64,000 bases of DNA from UBA4744 sp963717135. GTDB taxonomy: Bacteria; Actinomycetota; Acidimicrobiia; Spongiisociales; UBA4744. Below the pieces are notes generated by a model. The model worked only from the letters and a program-made list of their open reading frames with translations. It had not been told where the DNA came from and ran no database searches. The stretch is from NCBI GenBank assembly GCA_963717135.1, contig CAVQVN010000002.1, positions 1 to 64,000 on the forward strand, in the 5' to 3' direction. Shown here in pieces: positions 43,806-53,357 of the stretch. The translations under genes and the position numbers were made by a program. The stretch's first letter is position 1, and each line of letters opens with the position of its first letter.

Positions 43806-44789
43806 ATGACCGGTCAGCAGGCCACCACCATCGAATCCCAAACGGCAACCGACTGGACCTTCCACGCCCGCCGGGTCACCAAGGTCTTCGGAGACTTGCG
43901 GGCCAACGACGGGATCACTCTGCAAGTCCGACCCGGTGAGGTGTACGGCCTACTCGGGCCGAACGGCGCCGGCAAGACCACCCTCGTCAAGCAAATCATC
44001 GGGTTGCTAAAACCGACCTCCGGAGAATTGACCTTGGGCCCCTACGACCTGGTCGAAGATCCCGACGCCGCCCGGCAACTGTGCTCCTATCTGCCCCAAG
44101 CGCAGATGCCGATCGATTCTTTCAAGGCCCGGGACGTGATCAGGCTCACCGGCATGATCAGAGGTGGTCACCCGGAGGCCGTTGCGGAGAGGACCGACCA
44201 GATGATCGAGGCGCTCGACATAGGCGAGTGGGCCGACACCCTGGGCATGAAACTGTCCGGAGGTGTCAAGCGACTCGTCGGGTTCGCCATGGTGAGCGTC
44301 TGGCCGGGCCGGGTGGTGATCCTCGACGAGCCGACCAACGACGTCGATCCTCGCCGGCGGCGCTTGCTGTGGGACCAAGTCCGCCGGTTGGGTGATGAAG
44401 GCGCGGCGGTGCTGCTGGTCACCCACAATGTGCTCGAGGCCGAGAAGTCGGTCGACCGCCTGGCGATTATCAACGACGGCCAGCTGATTGCCGAAGGCAC
44501 CTCGTCCGCCCTCAAAGCCGCGGACCGGGGGCGGCTGCGTCTCCAGTTGATGATGGTGCCGGGTTTGCCCACGCCGGAGATGCCGCCCTTCGTCGAATCC
44601 CACACGCGGGTGGGCAACAATGTCATGAACATCATCAGCGAAGCAGACGCCACGACCGGGATCCACTGGGCGCAGGATCTGATGGCCGGGGGAGTAGCCG
44701 AAGAGTACGCCCTGGCTGCGACCACGCTGGAGGATGTCTATATCCGGCTAACCGGCCACACATCCGCCAACGGGGACAATCCCGAATGA
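43806..44789 (+). CDS. ABC transporter ATP-binding protein
   Basis: This 327-residue ATPase has Walker A GLLGPNGAGKTTLV, a Q-loop at YLPQAQMPIDS, a signature LSGGVKRL, Walker B GRVVILDEPTNDVDPRRRR and the H-loop VLLVTHNVLEAEKS. The C-terminal 90 residues are as in drug- or Nod-type exporters. It forms an operon with two membrane proteins (4-base ATGA overlap). The substrate is unknown; the architecture fits an exporter of the ABC-2 type. Confidence 0.9.
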   Translation: MTGQQATTIESQTATDWTFHARRVTKVFGDLRANDGITLQVRPGEVYGLLGPNGAGKTTLVKQIIGLLKPTSGELTLGPYDLVEDPDAARQLCSYLPQAQMPIDSFKARDVIRLTGMIRGGHPEAVAERTDQMIEALDIGEWADTLGMKLSGGVKRLVGFAMVSVWPGRVVILDEPTNDVDPRRRRLLWDQVRRLGDEGAAVLLVTHNVLEAEKSVDRLAIINDGQLIAEGTSSALKAADRGRLRLQLMMVPGLPTPEMPPFVESHTRVGNNVMNIISEADATTGIHWAQDLMAGGVAEEYALAATTLEDVYIRLTGHTSANGDNPE

Positions 44790-45577
44790 ACACAGTCGCC
44801 CTACCCGCCGGAAACTCTGCGCCGGTTCGGACCGGGGCCGCCTACTGGGTGCAGAGCTACCTGATGATGACCAGATGGGAACTCAATAGCCTGCGGCTCC
44901 TTCTTCCCTTGATCGTCGCTCTCCAGATTGTCATCGGCGGCGGGTTCGCTTTGGGGATCGGCCTCTTCTTCGACGAGATGCCCGCCCGCAACGCCCTCTT
45001 CCTGGCCACCGGAGTAGGGGTCGTGACTCTGATCACCGTGGGGTTGGTCCTCGGGCCGCAACTGGTCGGCAATCACAAAGTGGCCGGGACTTACGATTTC
45101 TTGTGGTCGTTGCCGGTCCCGCGCACCACCCAGGCGGCCGCCTGGCTCACCGTGAACTCCATCATCGCTCTGCCCGGCATGGTGGCGGCGCTGGTCATCG
45201 CCGATTGGCGCTACGACCTGACCTTTGAGGTGTCCTGGGCGATCGTGCCGGCCGTCCTGCTCACCATCACGACGGCCACCCTGGTCGGCTATGCCTTCGC
45301 CCACGCCATCCCCAAGCCGATGATCACCCAGATGATCACTCAACTGCTGATCTTCATGATCCTGGGTTTCTCGCCCATCAACTTCCCTCCCGAGAATCTC
45401 CCCGACTGGCTGGTTTCGGTCAATGAGTGGCTTCCCTTTCAACACATGGCCGCGGTGATCAGGGGCGCCCTCACCGACGGACTGGTCGACAACGTCGGGA
45501 CCTCGTATCTGATCCTGGCCGTCTATATGCTGGCTTCGGCGATGGTGGCCGCCTGGGTAATAGGGAGGAGGGGCTGA
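44786..45577 (+). CDS. ABC-2-type transporter permease 1
   Basis: This 263-residue protein has six hydrophobic helices and the AGTYDFLWSLPVPRTTQAAA segment typical of ABC-2 permeases. It is 4 bases overlapped with the ATPase gene and 1 base with the next permease (TGATG). The two permeases are paralogous (both contain YDFLWSLPVPR- or YEFLWSLPVPR-like motifs) and presumably form a heterodimer. Confidence 0.85.
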   Translation: MNTVALPAGNSAPVRTGAAYWVQSYLMMTRWELNSLRLLLPLIVALQIVIGGGFALGIGLFFDEMPARNALFLATGVGVVTLITVGLVLGPQLVGNHKVAGTYDFLWSLPVPRTTQAAAWLTVNSIIALPGMVAALVIADWRYDLTFEVSWAIVPAVLLTITTATLVGYAFAHAIPKPMITQMITQLLIFMILGFSPINFPPENLPDWLVSVNEWLPFQHMAAVIRGALTDGLVDNVGTSYLILAVYMLASAMVAAWVIGRRG

Positions 45578-46389
45578 TGACCGGCCGCGACGTCTCCATG
45601 CGGCCGACCGACTCACTACGGGTCGGGACCACTGCGGTTACCACCGGACCCGCCCGATGGTTACGCAGCTACGCGATGATGCTGCGGTTCGACCTGCGCG
45701 GGCTCGGTCAATGGTTGGCGTTCGGTCTTTTGATCCAGGTCTTGATGGGCGCCGGCATGGCGATCATGTACGGGTTCTACCTTGGTGACGTCCCGCCCCA
45801 GGTTGGAGCCTTCATGGCTGCCGGGGTTCCGGCCATTGCTCTCATCCCGATCGGGTTCGTGATGGTGCCCAACATGGTCGGGCAGCAACGCATTGCTCAG
45901 ACCTATGAGTTCCTCTGGTCGCTACCGGTCCCGAGGCTGGCCGCGGCCGCCTCGACATTCACCGTCTTCACCCTGATGGCTCTTCCCGGTGTGGCAGTCG
46001 CGTTGTTGGTGGGAGCCTGGAACTACGACGTCAAGCTCAGCGTCGAGCCGATGATCGTTCCCGCGGTACTGCTCACATCGCTGATGACCACCTCGGTCGG
46101 TTTTGGCATGGCCCACGGCATCAAGAACCCGGTGGTGATCAACTTCGTGACCAACATGACCGTCTTCTTCGTGCTCCTGTTCTCGCCGATCGTGGTGCCG
46201 ATCGCCCAGTTCCCCGAATGGCTGGCGTCCCTCCACCGGGTATTGCCCTTCTATCACATGGCAGAGGTCATCAGAGATGCTCTCACCTCCGGTTTTGTCG
46301 CAGATGTCGGTATGAGTTACTTGGTCCTGGGGGCCTGGACGGTCGCGGGGTGGGCCATCACCGCCTGGGTAGTGGGTCGCCGCGGATAG
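45577..46389 (+). CDS. ABC-2-type transporter permease 2
   Basis: This 270-residue six-helix permease is paralogous to the preceding one, with RIAQTYEFLWSLPVPRLAAA and the closing HMAEVIRDALTSGFVADVGM. ATG 45577 is at the stop of permease 1. It completes the three-gene operon under the operator at 43767. Confidence 0.85.
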   Translation: MTGRDVSMRPTDSLRVGTTAVTTGPARWLRSYAMMLRFDLRGLGQWLAFGLLIQVLMGAGMAIMYGFYLGDVPPQVGAFMAAGVPAIALIPIGFVMVPNMVGQQRIAQTYEFLWSLPVPRLAAAASTFTVFTLMALPGVAVALLVGAWNYDVKLSVEPMIVPAVLLTSLMTTSVGFGMAHGIKNPVVINFVTNMTVFFVLLFSPIVVPIAQFPEWLASLHRVLPFYHMAEVIRDALTSGFVADVGMSYLVLGAWTVAGWAITAWVVGRRG

Positions 46390-46428
46390 GGAGCGATCCC
46401 GGCGGGTTACCATCGAGGACATCCCACC

Positions 46429-48003
46429 ATGGAGTATCGGTTGACAGCCGGGCAACGGGCCGGAACGGACGGCATCCTCTTCACCGACCATTACCAGCTG
46501 ACGATGGCGCAGCTCTACTTCCATCTGGGAATCCACGAACAGCCGGCCCAGTTCGACCACTTCTTCCGGAGCTATCCCAATTACGGGCGGCATCAGGCCG
46601 GTTACTGCATCAACGCCGGACTGGAATGGCTGTTGGATTGGATGGCCACAGTTCGCTTCCAGGACGACGATCTCGATTACCTGCGCAGCTTGACCGGGAG
46701 CACCGGTCGTCGCATGTTCGACGAGGCTTTTCTGAGTTGGTTACGCGACCAGGGCTCATTTGAAGCCGTCAGCCTCGAGGCAATCCCCGAAGGCCGGGTG
46801 GTACACCCGAACGTGCCGCTGACTGTGGTGCGGGGCCCGCTGGCCATGGCCCAGATCCTCGAAACACCGCTCCTCAACCACCTCAACTACCAGACACTCG
46901 TCGCCACCAAAGCGTCGCGGATCAACGAAGCCGGCCGCGACCGCCCGGTCCTCGAATTCGGTCTGCGCCGAGCGCCCGATCGGGGCGCCAACGCCGGCGC
47001 CCGGGCGGCCCTCATCGGAGGAGCCGACTTCACCTCGAATGTCGGGGTATCCCGCTCGCTTGGTGTTCCACCCCGGGGAACTCACGCCCACAGTCTCGTT
47101 CAAGTGTTCATGGCGCGGGGAAGCGGCGAGCTGGGGGCGTTTCGGGCCTACGCCGACCTGTATCCCGACGACTGCCTGCTGCTCGTCGACACCATCGACA
47201 CGATCAACAGCGGCGTACCGAATGCCATCACCGTGTTTGAGGAGCTGCGCCGCCAAGGTCACGAGCCGGTCGGGATTCGACTCGATTCGGGCGACCTGGC
47301 TTACCTCAGCATCCAGGCGGCCCAACAACTGAATCAAGCCGGTTTCACAGAAACGTCGATCGTCTTGTCCTCGAATCTCGACGAGCTGGCCATCTGGCAA
47401 ATCATCTCCCAGATTGAAGACGAAGCTCCCCGCTACGGCGTGGATCCCGTGCGATTGATCGGCCGGCTCACCTACGGGGTGGGTACCCGATTGATCACGT
47501 CGCAAGGGGATTCGGCTCTGGACGGCGTGTACAAGCTCGTCGCCCTGCGCGAGTCCGGCAAGTGGGTCCCCGTTCTCAAAGTGTCCGAGGCCCGGGCCAA
47601 GATCCCCAATCCTGGAAAGAAGGAAACGTGGCGTTTCTATGACGAACGGAGAACGGCTACCGCGGACGTTCTGGGGATTGAAGGCGAGGACCCTCTGGCC
47701 GGCGAGCCAGTGGTACTGCATCACCCCACCGAGCACACGTCGCACCGGGCTCTCGATCGAGCAAACATCTCAGAAGTCGAGCCGCTGGCCGTCGAAATCC
47801 TCCGCGAGGGTGAGCTGGTTTACAACTGGCCGGAACTCAGCGAGATCAGGGAGCGCCGCCGCGCCGACCTCGACCGTCTGGATCCGGGAGTTCGCCGGAT
47901 GATCAATCCCCACGTCTATCACGTGTCCCTGACGAAGGCGCTTTGGGAACTCAAGGTCGCTTCCGTTGAAGAAGCCCGCCGGCCCGATTCACCCGTCGAT
48001 TGA
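46429..48003 (+). CDS. pncB: Nicotinate phosphoribosyltransferase
   Basis: This 524-residue enzyme makes nicotinate mononucleotide from nicotinate and PRPP in NAD salvage. Motifs include the N-terminal LFTDHYQLTMAQLYF, the core FGLRRAPDRGANAGARAALI with phosphoribosyl contact residues, GVPPRGTHAHSLVQVF (autophosphorylated His region) and GIRLDSGDLAYLS. The C-terminal part (VYKLVALRESGKWVPVLKVS) is complete. It is intact, lies 39 bases after the ABC operon and 75 bases before the molybdenum-hydroxylase operon. Confidence 0.92.
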   Translation: MEYRLTAGQRAGTDGILFTDHYQLTMAQLYFHLGIHEQPAQFDHFFRSYPNYGRHQAGYCINAGLEWLLDWMATVRFQDDDLDYLRSLTGSTGRRMFDEAFLSWLRDQGSFEAVSLEAIPEGRVVHPNVPLTVVRGPLAMAQILETPLLNHLNYQTLVATKASRINEAGRDRPVLEFGLRRAPDRGANAGARAALIGGADFTSNVGVSRSLGVPPRGTHAHSLVQVFMARGSGELGAFRAYADLYPDDCLLLVDTIDTINSGVPNAITVFEELRRQGHEPVGIRLDSGDLAYLSIQAAQQLNQAGFTETSIVLSSNLDELAIWQIISQIEDEAPRYGVDPVRLIGRLTYGVGTRLITSQGDSALDGVYKLVALRESGKWVPVLKVSEARAKIPNPGKKETWRFYDERRTATADVLGIEGEDPLAGEPVVLHHPTEHTSHRALDRANISEVEPLAVEILREGELVYNWPELSEIRERRRADLDRLDPGVRRMINPHVYHVSLTKALWELKVASVEEARRPDSPVD

Positions 48004-48078
48004 ATATCGTCCCCGGGACTAACCTGAAGGCAGGCGGCCGCGAATATGAGATCCGGCCGTCGGTGTCGAACAGCGGGG

Positions 48079-48831
48079 ATGATCATGCAAACTGTTGTGG
48101 GGTATCACCGGCCGGAAACCCTCGGCGAGGCTCTCGCTCTTCTCAATCGGGAGGGTCCCCGCTCGGCGGTTCTCGGCGGCGGAACATTTTTCAATGCCGC
48201 GGAGCCGGAGGAACCGGTCGAGGTGATCGATCTGCAAGCGATCGGGCTCGACGGCATCCGGCTGAATGGTTCGATCGTCGAGATCGGAGCGATGGTCCGG
48301 CTCGCCGATTTGGCCACCAACGATTCCACTTCCGACCTGCTGAAGGAACTCTGCCGGCGCGAGGGGCCCAACACGCTTCGCAATGCGGCGACCGTCGGGG
48401 GGACCATCGCCACCGGAGATCCCGAAAGCGAACTCCTGGCGGGCTTTCTGGCCTATCAGGGGCAAGTCACTCTGGCTGTGCCCGGGGGCGGCACCCGAAC
48501 AGTCGGCCTTGACGAGCTGTTGGCAGATCGCCGGATGTTACAAGGAGCGATCATCACCAAGTTGCAGCTCGACCCCGGCGGTTCTGGGGCGGTGGCCCGC
48601 ACGGGCCGGACACCCTCGGATGTCTCGATTGTGGCGGCCGTGGCCCGAAAAACGACCACCGGTCTCACTCTGGCCCTGACCGGTGTGGCGTCCACCCCGG
48701 TCCTGGTCAAACCCGCCGAGGTTGGCGCGCTGAACCCGCCGGGGGACTTTCGGGGGAGTAGCGATTACCGCCGCCATCTGGCGGGAATCCTCACCCGGCG
48801 GGTGATCGATCAGTTGGAGGGGCAGGCATGA
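48079..48831 (+). CDS. FAD-binding subunit, YgfM-like, of a molybdenum hydroxylase
   Basis: This 250-residue protein is the FAD subunit of a xanthine-dehydrogenase-type enzyme. It has LGGGTFFNA and RNAATVGGTIATGDPESELL, the nonstandard forms of the FAD-binding GG.T and GGN motifs; the E. coli YgfM protein deviates similarly. The C-terminal domain ends GILTRRVIDQLEG. Start at ATG 48079 (or 48085). The stop overlaps the next gene by four bases (ATGA). It pairs with the XdhD-like protein rather than with the conventional set at 55128. Confidence 0.8.
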   Translation: MIMQTVVGYHRPETLGEALALLNREGPRSAVLGGGTFFNAAEPEEPVEVIDLQAIGLDGIRLNGSIVEIGAMVRLADLATNDSTSDLLKELCRREGPNTLRNAATVGGTIATGDPESELLAGFLAYQGQVTLAVPGGGTRTVGLDELLADRRMLQGAIITKLQLDPGGSGAVARTGRTPSDVSIVAAVARKTTTGLTLALTGVASTPVLVKPAEVGALNPPGDFRGSSDYRRHLAGILTRRVIDQLEGQA

Positions 48832-51743
48832 ACATCAATCTGACGATCAACGGCGATTCCCGCGTTGTCCAATGCCGCCCGCATGAGTCGCTGCGGCAGG
48901 TGCTGCGCCGGGAGGGACTCTTCAGCGTGCGGTTCGGCGCAGAGACAGGTGAAACCGGAGCAGATGCGATTCTGCTCGACGGTCGTCTGGTCTCTTCCGA
49001 GGTCATGCTGGCCGCCCAGGCAGACGGGCACAGTATCGAGACAGTCGAGGGGCTCTCTCCGGGCAGAGGACTGAACCCCATTCAAGAGGCTTTTGTGACG
49101 GTAGGAGCCATCCAGTCCGGCTACTCGACTCCGGCTATGGTGCTGGCTGCCAAAGCCCTCCTCGATGAGAACCCCGACCCAACCGAGGCGGAGGTCCGTG
49201 ATGCACTCACCGGCGTTCTGGACCGTGAAACCGGCTACCTACGACCGGTTGAGGCCATTCTCCGGGCAGCCGCCGTGCTGCGGGGAGAAGCCGTCGAGCC
49301 GTTCGAACCCGCCCTGGTGGCGCCGCTGGCCGACATCGACGGAGAAGCTGATTTTGAGGCGACCGGCCCCCCACTGAAGCTACCCCCGGCCGCCCCCCGG
49401 GTGGTGCCCAGCCCGGAGGTACCGGAAACCCGGGTGGTGGGTAAACCTGAAGTAAAGGTTGATGCCCTGAAGCTGGTTAAAGGCAACCCTGCATTTGTGG
49501 ATGACATCGAGATGCGCGGCATGCTCTACGCCAAGATGCTGTGGAGTCCCCATGCCCACGCCCGGATCGTCGACATCGATGATTCCCGGGCGCGGGCCCT
49601 CCCCGGGGTGCGGGCCGTGCTTCACTACCAGAACGTCCCTCGGGTGCGGTATGCCTCGGGAGGACAGAGCTACCCGAATCCACTTCCCTACGATCAAGTC
49701 AGCTTTGACAACAAGGTCCGCCACGTCGGAGACCGGGTCGCCGCCGTCGCCGCCGATTCGCTCGAGATCGCCGAAGCGGCCGTCAAACTCATCGACGTCG
49801 AATACGAAGTCCTCCCGGCGGTCTTCGATGAGAACGAAGCAATTATGGACACGGCGCCCGTTATCCACGATGAGCCCGACATGGAAGGCGCCTACGACGC
49901 CGAACACAACATTGTTCATCACATCGAAGCCGACGTCGGTAATGTCGAGGAGGGGTTCGCCCAGGCCGACCACGTCTTCGAGCAAACCTTGCGAGTTCAC
50001 CAGGTTCAGCAGGTTCCGATCGAACCGCATATCGCCATTGCCTGGTTGGATGCCGACGAACGATTGGTGGTTCGAACCTCGACCCAGGTCCCGTTCCACG
50101 TCCGCCGGATGCTGGCTCCTCTGCTCGACCTACCGGTCCGGCGTATCCGCGTCATCAAACCGCGGATCGGGGGCGGGTTTGGTGTCAAGCAAGAGATGCT
50201 GATCGAAGACATCGTCGGTCATCTGGCCCTGGTTACCGGCCGGCCCGTGCGCCTCGAGTTGACCCGCTATGAGGAGTTTGTCTCCAGCCGCACCCGGCAC
50301 CCTCAGACCATCACGATGAAGACCGGAGTCAACGACGACGGGAGGCTGGTGGCCCAGCAGATGCGGACGGTGGCCAACACCGGGGCGTACGGGACCCACG
50401 GTCTCACCGTGCAGATGGTCAGTGGCTTGCGGGGACTCAGCTCCTACAACTGTCCGAACAAGCGCTTCGACTGCGACGTTGCCTACACCAATATCCCCGT
50501 GCCCGGTGCCTACCGCGGCTACGGGGCCCCCCAGGCACTGTTTGCCCTCGAGGCACACATGGACGACATTGCGACGGCGCTGGGGATCGACGTCCTCGAG
50601 TTCAAGCGAATGAACTGGACCAGGGTCGGCGACCCGCTGGACGTGGCCGCCGAGTTGGGGGAAGGAGCCGCGGAGATGAAGGTCATCCCGGTGGTGACCT
50701 CGAGCGGACTGGAGGAATGTGTAGCACAAGGGCAACGAGCCGTCGGGTGGCATCGCCGCACCGACCCGGATTGGCAGAAACCCGCCGATCGTCCCCACAT
50801 TCGGCGAGGAATCGGATTCGCGATGTGTATGCACGGCAGCGCCATCTCCGGTCTCGACATGGGTGGGGCGAGCATCAAGATCAACGACGACGGTTCCTTC
50901 AACCTGCTGTTCGGGGCCACCGACCTGGGTACCGGTGCCGACACGATCCTCGCCCAAATCGCCGCCGAGGTGCTCGGAACCCCGGTGGAGGACATCGTCG
51001 TCTACGCCGCCGATACGGACATGACACCGTTTGATGTCGGCGCCTACGCCTCGAGCACGACTTACGTGTCGGGAATGGCGGTCAAGAAAGCCGCCGATGA
51101 GGTGCGTCGCCAGATAGCGGATCGGGCGGCCCTGATGCTCGATGTCGGCTCGCCGGGAGACATCCTGCTGCGCGACCGGCGGGCCTGGGCGCCCGACGGC
51201 CGGTCGGTAACGCTGGCCGAGGTCGCCCTCCATTCACTGCACCAGGACCAACAGCACCAGATCATGGCTACGGCCTCCTATGTGGCGCCGGATTCTCCGC
51301 CTCCCTACGCAGCTCAGTTCGCCGAGGTCGAGGTGGACATCGGTACGGGCCAGGTAACAGTCGTGTCGTTGGTCATGGCGGTCGATTGCGGAGTTCCGAT
51401 CAATCCGGTGACGTCGGCCGGGCAGGTCGAAGGAGGAATGATCCAGGCCCTCGGCTACGGGCATTGTGAGGAGATGGTCTACGACCAGGCCGGCCGCATG
51501 GTCAACGCGCGGCTCGGTCCTTACAAGATCTACCGATCGGATGAGGTGCCGCGGATCGAGGCTTATCTCGTCCAGACCATGGAAAAGAGCGGCCCGTTCG
51601 GTGCCAAGGCTATTGCAGAAATCCCCAAAGACGGGGTGGCCCCGGCGATCCGCAATGCCATCGCCAACGCCACCGGAGCCAGGATCAACAACATTCCGTT
51701 CACTCCGGAGCGAGTCTGGGCTGCCCTCAATTCGTCCGAATGA
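48828..51743 (+). CDS. xdhD: XdhD-like molybdenum hydroxylase large subunit with degenerate ferredoxin domain
   Basis: This 971-residue protein fuses a two-part ferredoxin-like domain (about 1-155) to the molybdopterin-binding part of the xanthine-dehydrogenase family (about 205-970). In the first part all expected cluster cysteines are replaced: GAETGETGADAILLDG stands where GCGTGECGAC is normal, QSGYSTPAM for QCGFCTPG and VLDRETGY for CRCTGY. The molybdenum part is intact: PRIGGGFGVKQEM, PGAYRGYGAPQALFALEA and EKSGPFGAKAIAEIP with the catalytic-type Glu. The same replacement is a feature of E. coli XdhD-like proteins, as far as I recall. The neighbours YqeB and YqeC mark a selenium-dependent molybdenum hydroxylase. 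The substrate, a purine or other N-heterocycle, is unknown. Confidence 0.85.
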   Translation: MNINLTINGDSRVVQCRPHESLRQVLRREGLFSVRFGAETGETGADAILLDGRLVSSEVMLAAQADGHSIETVEGLSPGRGLNPIQEAFVTVGAIQSGYSTPAMVLAAKALLDENPDPTEAEVRDALTGVLDRETGYLRPVEAILRAAAVLRGEAVEPFEPALVAPLADIDGEADFEATGPPLKLPPAAPRVVPSPEVPETRVVGKPEVKVDALKLVKGNPAFVDDIEMRGMLYAKMLWSPHAHARIVDIDDSRARALPGVRAVLHYQNVPRVRYASGGQSYPNPLPYDQVSFDNKVRHVGDRVAAVAADSLEIAEAAVKLIDVEYEVLPAVFDENEAIMDTAPVIHDEPDMEGAYDAEHNIVHHIEADVGNVEEGFAQADHVFEQTLRVHQVQQVPIEPHIAIAWLDADERLVVRTSTQVPFHVRRMLAPLLDLPVRRIRVIKPRIGGGFGVKQEMLIEDIVGHLALVTGRPVRLELTRYEEFVSSRTRHPQTITMKTGVNDDGRLVAQQMRTVANTGAYGTHGLTVQMVSGLRGLSSYNCPNKRFDCDVAYTNIPVPGAYRGYGAPQALFALEAHMDDIATALGIDVLEFKRMNWTRVGDPLDVAAELGEGAAEMKVIPVVTSSGLEECVAQGQRAVGWHRRTDPDWQKPADRPHIRRGIGFAMCMHGSAISGLDMGGASIKINDDGSFNLLFGATDLGTGADTILAQIAAEVLGTPVEDIVVYAADTDMTPFDVGAYASSTTYVSGMAVKKAADEVRRQIADRAALMLDVGSPGDILLRDRRAWAPDGRSVTLAEVALHSLHQDQQHQIMATASYVAPDSPPPYAAQFAEVEVDIGTGQVTVVSLVMAVDCGVPINPVTSAGQVEGGMIQALGYGHCEEMVYDQAGRMVNARLGPYKIYRSDEVPRIEAYLVQTMEKSGPFGAKAIAEIPKDGVAPAIRNAIANATGARINNIPFTPERVWAALNSSE

Positions 51744-51750
51744 GACCGTG

Positions 51751-52551
51751 ATGGGAGGAGACCAGGACAGACGGGTCCTCGTCGAACTGACCGGGGCCGT
51801 CGCCGCCGGCCGACCGGTGGTGCTGGCCACCGTAGTGGAAACCCGGCGGTCCGCTCCCCGCCACAGCGGGACCAAGATGCTGATCTACGCCGACGGTACG
51901 ACCTTCGGAACCATCGGCGGCGGAGAGATGGAATCTCGAGTGATGGTGGTTGCCGCCACGGCTCTCTCCGACCGGCGTCCCCAATTGCTCGAATATGCGC
52001 TGGTGGATCCCGCCCGGGGCGACCCCGGCATCTGCGGAGGCGAAGTCAAGATCTATCTGGAGCCCTATATGCCCGGTCACACTGTTTACGTCGTCGGATG
52101 CGGCCACGTCGGGCGTGCTGTTATCGACCTGGCCCACTGGCTCGGGTACCGGACGGTGGCCGTCGACGACCGGCCCGAGATGGTCACCGTTGAGGAGCTA
52201 CCCAAAGCCGACAAGCGGGTGGTCGGATCGATGGCCGACCTGGATGAGGAAGTGCCGGAGGACGCTTCGATCGTCGTGGTGACCAGGAACACCGACCTGG
52301 ATGTGGCAGTCCTTCCCGACGCTCTGGCTACCCAAGCCCGATACATTGGCGTTATGGGGAGCGCCACCCGCTGGCGCTCCGTTTCGCAACGGCTCATCGA
52401 CGGAGGCCTGACCCCGGCCGATCTCGACCGGGTTCACGCACCGATCGGGCTGGAGATGAACGCCGAAACCCTGGAAGAGATCGCGGTGTCGATCATGGCG
52501 GAGATCATCCAGGTCAATCGGGCAGTTCCTTCAGCTTCCGGGCTCTCGTGA
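51751..52551 (+). CDS. xdhC: XdhC/CoxI-family molybdenum cofactor maturation protein
   Basis: This 266-residue protein has the XdhC N-terminal domain (ATVVETRRSAPRHSGTKMLI, GTIGGGEMESRV, GICGGEVKIYLEP) and the C-terminal Rossmann domain (VYVVGCGHVGRAVIDLAHWL, GVMGSATRWRSV). XdhC proteins bind molybdenum cofactor, protect it, and help install the terminal sulfido ligand; in selenium-dependent systems a related role has been proposed. It begins seven bases after xdhD and overlaps yqeB. Confidence 0.85.
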   Translation: MGGDQDRRVLVELTGAVAAGRPVVLATVVETRRSAPRHSGTKMLIYADGTTFGTIGGGEMESRVMVVAATALSDRRPQLLEYALVDPARGDPGICGGEVKIYLEPYMPGHTVYVVGCGHVGRAVIDLAHWLGYRTVAVDDRPEMVTVEELPKADKRVVGSMADLDEEVPEDASIVVVTRNTDLDVAVLPDALATQARYIGVMGSATRWRSVSQRLIDGGLTPADLDRVHAPIGLEMNAETLEEIAVSIMAEIIQVNRAVPSASGLS

Positions 52552-53357
52552 CTTTGTTCTCGGAGAATCTGGTGGTCGTGCGGGGAGGGGGCGACCTGGC
52601 GACGGGGGTGATAGCCCGTCTGCACCGGGCCGGGTTCCCGGTGGTGGTCCTCGAATTGGCCACTCCTTCGGCCATCCGCCGAACCGTATCGGTGGCCCGG
52701 GCGGTGACCGAACAGACCGCCCAGATCGAGGACCTCACCGCCCAACACGCCGGAAACCCGATCGAAGCGATCACCCTGGCGGCCACCGGGGTGATCCCGG
52801 TGGTGGTCAGTCCCCACTGGCCGGACATCCCCGGTATATCGATCCTGGTGGACGCCCGAGTCGCCAAAGAGCGGCTCGACACCCGGATCGATCAGGCTCC
52901 GCTGGTGGTAGCCCTCGGGCCCGGTTTCACGGCCGGAGTCGATTGCCACGCCGTTGTCGAGACGATGCGGGGGCACGAACTGGGGAGAGTGCTGTGGACC
53001 GGCCGGGCGACCCCCAACACCGGAGTTCCCGGCCTGGTAGGTGGTCACGCGGCCGCCCGGGTGATCCGGGCAACGCACCACGGTCCGGTGTTCTGGGAGG
53101 TGGCCATCGGTGACCTGGCAGATGCCGGACAGACCATCGGCCATATCGGCGGCGAGCCGATCAAGGCCTCCCTGGGCGGAGTCGTGCGCGGACTGATCGA
53201 TCCGGCCCGGCCGGTCATACCCGGTTTGAAGATCGCGGACATCGATCCCCGGGCCGACCCGGCAGCCTGTTTTCAGATCTCCGACAAAGCGTTGTCGGTG
53301 GGCGGCGGCGTCCTGGAAGCAGTCCTCACATGGATGAATAGGAGCGGTCCGGTTTGA
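52548..53357 (+). CDS. yqeB: YqeB-type selenium-dependent molybdenum hydroxylase system protein
   Basis: This 269-residue protein matches the EF2563/YqeB family: VVVRGGGDLATGVIARLHRA, FPVVVLELATPSAIRRTV, ALGPGFTAGVDCHAVVETMR, and NTGVPGLVGGHAAARVIRA are family motifs, with DIDPRADPAACFQISDKALS and GGGVLEAVL at the end. The family is tied by co-occurrence to orphan SelD and selenium-dependent molybdenum hydroxylases; its biochemical step is not established. GTG 52548 overlaps the xdhC stop (GTGA). Confidence 0.85.
   Translation: MTLFSENLVVVRGGGDLATGVIARLHRAGFPVVVLELATPSAIRRTVSVARAVTEQTAQIEDLTAQHAGNPIEAITLAATGVIPVVVSPHWPDIPGISILVDARVAKERLDTRIDQAPLVVALGPGFTAGVDCHAVVETMRGHELGRVLWTGRATPNTGVPGLVGGHAAARVIRATHHGPVFWEVAIGDLADAGQTIGHIGGEPIKASLGGVVRGLIDPARPVIPGLKIADIDPRADPAACFQISDKALSVGGGVLEAVLTWMNRSGPV

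Noticed and set aside
46756..47745. Antisense frame within pncB
   Set aside because: pncB is unmistakable and complete, and the antisense translation has no protein-like features.
48828..49300. Cysteine loss in XdhD as a sign of pseudogenisation
   Set aside because: The frame is intact over 971 codons, replacements are conservative in context, and the same pattern is, to my recollection, present in E. coli XdhD.
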